This document shows positions 7,088 through 7,333 of a stretch of 7,333 bases of DNA, piece by piece (the first letter of the stretch is position 1; the number at the start of each line of letters is the position of its first letter). Both the position numbers and the translations under genes were made by a program. The notes under the pieces were generated by a model, which saw only the letters and a program-made list of their open reading frames with translations, was not told the origin of the DNA and ran no database searches. This stretch comes from Thermodesulfobacteriota bacterium (GTDB lineage Bacteria; Desulfobacterota; S145-22). The stretch is taken from contig JANTFN010000084.1 in assembly GCA_024763435.1 (NCBI GenBank), positions 1 to 7,333 of the forward strand, read 5' to 3'.

Positions 7088-7094
7088 CCCCTCC
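7088..7094 (-). promoter_or_regulatory. Ribosome binding site of the TAXI binding-protein gene
   Basis: Minus-strand GGAGGGG precedes the ATG at 7082; counted from its GGAGG core the spacer is seven bases. This is the site used for the binding protein and is distinct from the stronger, unexplained Shine-Dalgarno at 7170-7180. Confidence 0.8.
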
Positions 7095-7106
7095 ATTTTT
7101 AATAGG

Positions 7107-7166
7107 TTAAGTTTCAAACACCTTTTTCGCGGACTCGCGCACAATGCACGGCCCCTCCACTGGCAA
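7107..7166 (-). CDS. Putative 19-codon leader peptide upstream of the TAXI binding protein
   Basis: A mini-ORF begins with TTG at 7166, six bases after a GGAGG core, and ends in TAA at 7107, 24 bases before the binding-protein ATG. The deduced peptide is MPVEGPCIVRESAKKVFET. The ribosome binding site in front of it (7170-7180) is better than that of any recognised gene in the window, which is the main reason to list it. I recognise no homologue. The peptide has no run of a single amino acid as in classical attenuators, so any regulatory mechanism is speculation. It could instead be part of an untranslated structured leader. Confidence 0.35.
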   Translation of the reverse strand: MPVEGPCIVRESAKKVFET

Positions 7167-7169
7167 ACT

Positions 7170-7180
7170 TCACCTCCTTT
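7170..7180 (-). promoter_or_regulatory. Near-perfect Shine-Dalgarno sequence in the leader
   Basis: Minus-strand AAAGGAGGTGA matches ten consecutive bases of the ideal complement to the 16S rRNA 3' end. It lies about 90 bases upstream of the binding-protein start, too far to serve it directly. It may drive a leader peptide, act as a ribosome standby site, or be masked or exposed by RNA structure. Confidence 0.6.
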
Positions 7181-7216
7181 CATTTTTTATAAAATCTTTC
7201 TTATTAAGTCTCATTT

Positions 7217-7245
7217 CGCATACCAAAATCCATGTTGCCTGTCAA
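7217..7245 (-). promoter_or_regulatory. Candidate sigma-70 promoter for the transporter operon (proximal)
   Basis: Minus-strand TTGACA (7245-7240) is a perfect -35, followed after 17 bases by TATGCG (7222-7217), a poor -10. Transcription would begin near 7210, leaving a leader of about 125 bases that contains the strong Shine-Dalgarno and the mini-ORF. Confidence 0.35.
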
Positions 7246-7264
7246 GCCCGGGAAGGCGATAATT

Positions 7265-7293
7265 TTTATATTGACAAACAAGGTTTGTTTTAA
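7265..7293 (-). promoter_or_regulatory. Candidate distal promoter for the transporter operon
   Basis: Minus-strand TTAAAA (7293-7288) and TATAAA (7270-7265) are separated by 17 bases: a 4/6 match at -35 and 5/6 at -10. The inverted repeat at 7274-7288 lies in and beside the spacer, so a protein bound there would block it. Confidence 0.4.
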
Positions 7294-7299
7294 TATCAT
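7271..7299 (+). promoter_or_regulatory. Strong sigma-70-like promoter directed rightward out of the window
   Basis: TTGACA (7271-7276) is followed after exactly 17 bases by TATCAT (7294-7299): 6/6 and 5/6 matches. It points to a gene beginning beyond the right edge, divergent from the transporter operon. No coding start for it is visible here. Confidence 0.6.
7274..7288. promoter_or_regulatory. Inverted-repeat operator between divergent promoters
   Basis: ACAAAC and GTTTGT (three-base spacer AAG) form a 15-bp inverted repeat, flanked by ATATT (7268-7272) and AATAT (7292-7296), which makes the whole 29-bp block nearly symmetrical. Size and symmetry suit a dimeric repressor such as a TetR-family protein. 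The regulator itself is not in the window, so the family assignment is inference. Confidence 0.5.
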
Positions 7300-7304
7300 A
7301 ACGC

Positions 7305-7321
7305 AATTGTTGCATACAATT
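7305..7321. repeat. Second inverted repeat downstream of the rightward promoter
   Basis: AATTGT and ACAATT are separated by TGCAT, giving a 6-bp-arm inverted repeat centred at 7313, close to the expected + strand transcription start. It differs in sequence from the operator at 7274-7288. It may be another protein site, or chance in an AT-rich stretch. Confidence 0.3.
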
Positions 7322-7333
7322 TATTTTTTGAAG

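Noticed and set aside
7082..7183. A 33-codon minus-strand frame whose TAA overlaps the binding-protein ATG (TAATG)
   Set aside because: The stop-start overlap suggests translational coupling, but there is no Shine-Dalgarno at a proper distance before its ATG. The peptide is an Arg/Cys-rich mixture, partly just translating the two Shine-Dalgarno sequences. The TTG mini-ORF is the better candidate.

Overview
The window looks like part of a bacterial chromosome from an anaerobic, acid-degrading lineage. The combination of an ADP-forming acyl-CoA synthetase, a crotonase-family enzyme and a TAXI-type TRAP transporter with its own universal stress protein is frequent in Desulfobacterota (former Deltaproteobacteria, including sulfate reducers and syntrophs). 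That assignment rests on gene content and general protein resemblance, not on a marker gene, and is an inference. Base composition is moderate; hand-counted stretches of the transporter run at about 52-63% G+C.

Layout: two gene groups converge on a shared terminator. On the + strand, positions 2-1858 hold an acyl-CoA synthetase that is cut off by the left edge, followed 14 bases later by a complete enoyl-CoA hydratase/isomerase (1873-2634). A perfect 16-bp inverted repeat at 2660-2698 separates this pair from the minus-strand genes. Reading leftward from the right end, the minus-strand group is: a promoter/leader region (7083-7333), a TAXI-family periplasmic solute-binding protein (6063-7082), a gap with two RNA stem-loops (5874-6062), a fused 4TM/12TM TRAP permease (3798-5873), a UspA-family protein (3252-3782) and a small exported DUF1566-type protein (2727-3203). 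The two minus-strand genes without an ATG both start with GTG and have good ribosome binding sites.

Likely joint function: the binding protein captures a small carboxylate outside the cytoplasmic membrane, the fused permease imports it with an ion gradient, and the UspA protein may tune the permease, as TeaD does for the Halomonas TeaABC TRAP transporter. The convergent acyl-CoA synthetase and hydratase could activate and process an imported acid, but only proximity supports that link.

The genes belong to known families. The least explained part is regulatory: (i) face-to-face promoter-like elements at 7265-7299 sharing one inverted-repeat operator, (ii) a leader with a near-perfect Shine-Dalgarno sequence in front of a 19-codon mini-ORF rather than a known gene, and (iii) a terminator-like hairpin plus a second hairpin between the binding-protein and permease genes. 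I found no rRNA, tRNA, CRISPR array, insertion sequence or origin.
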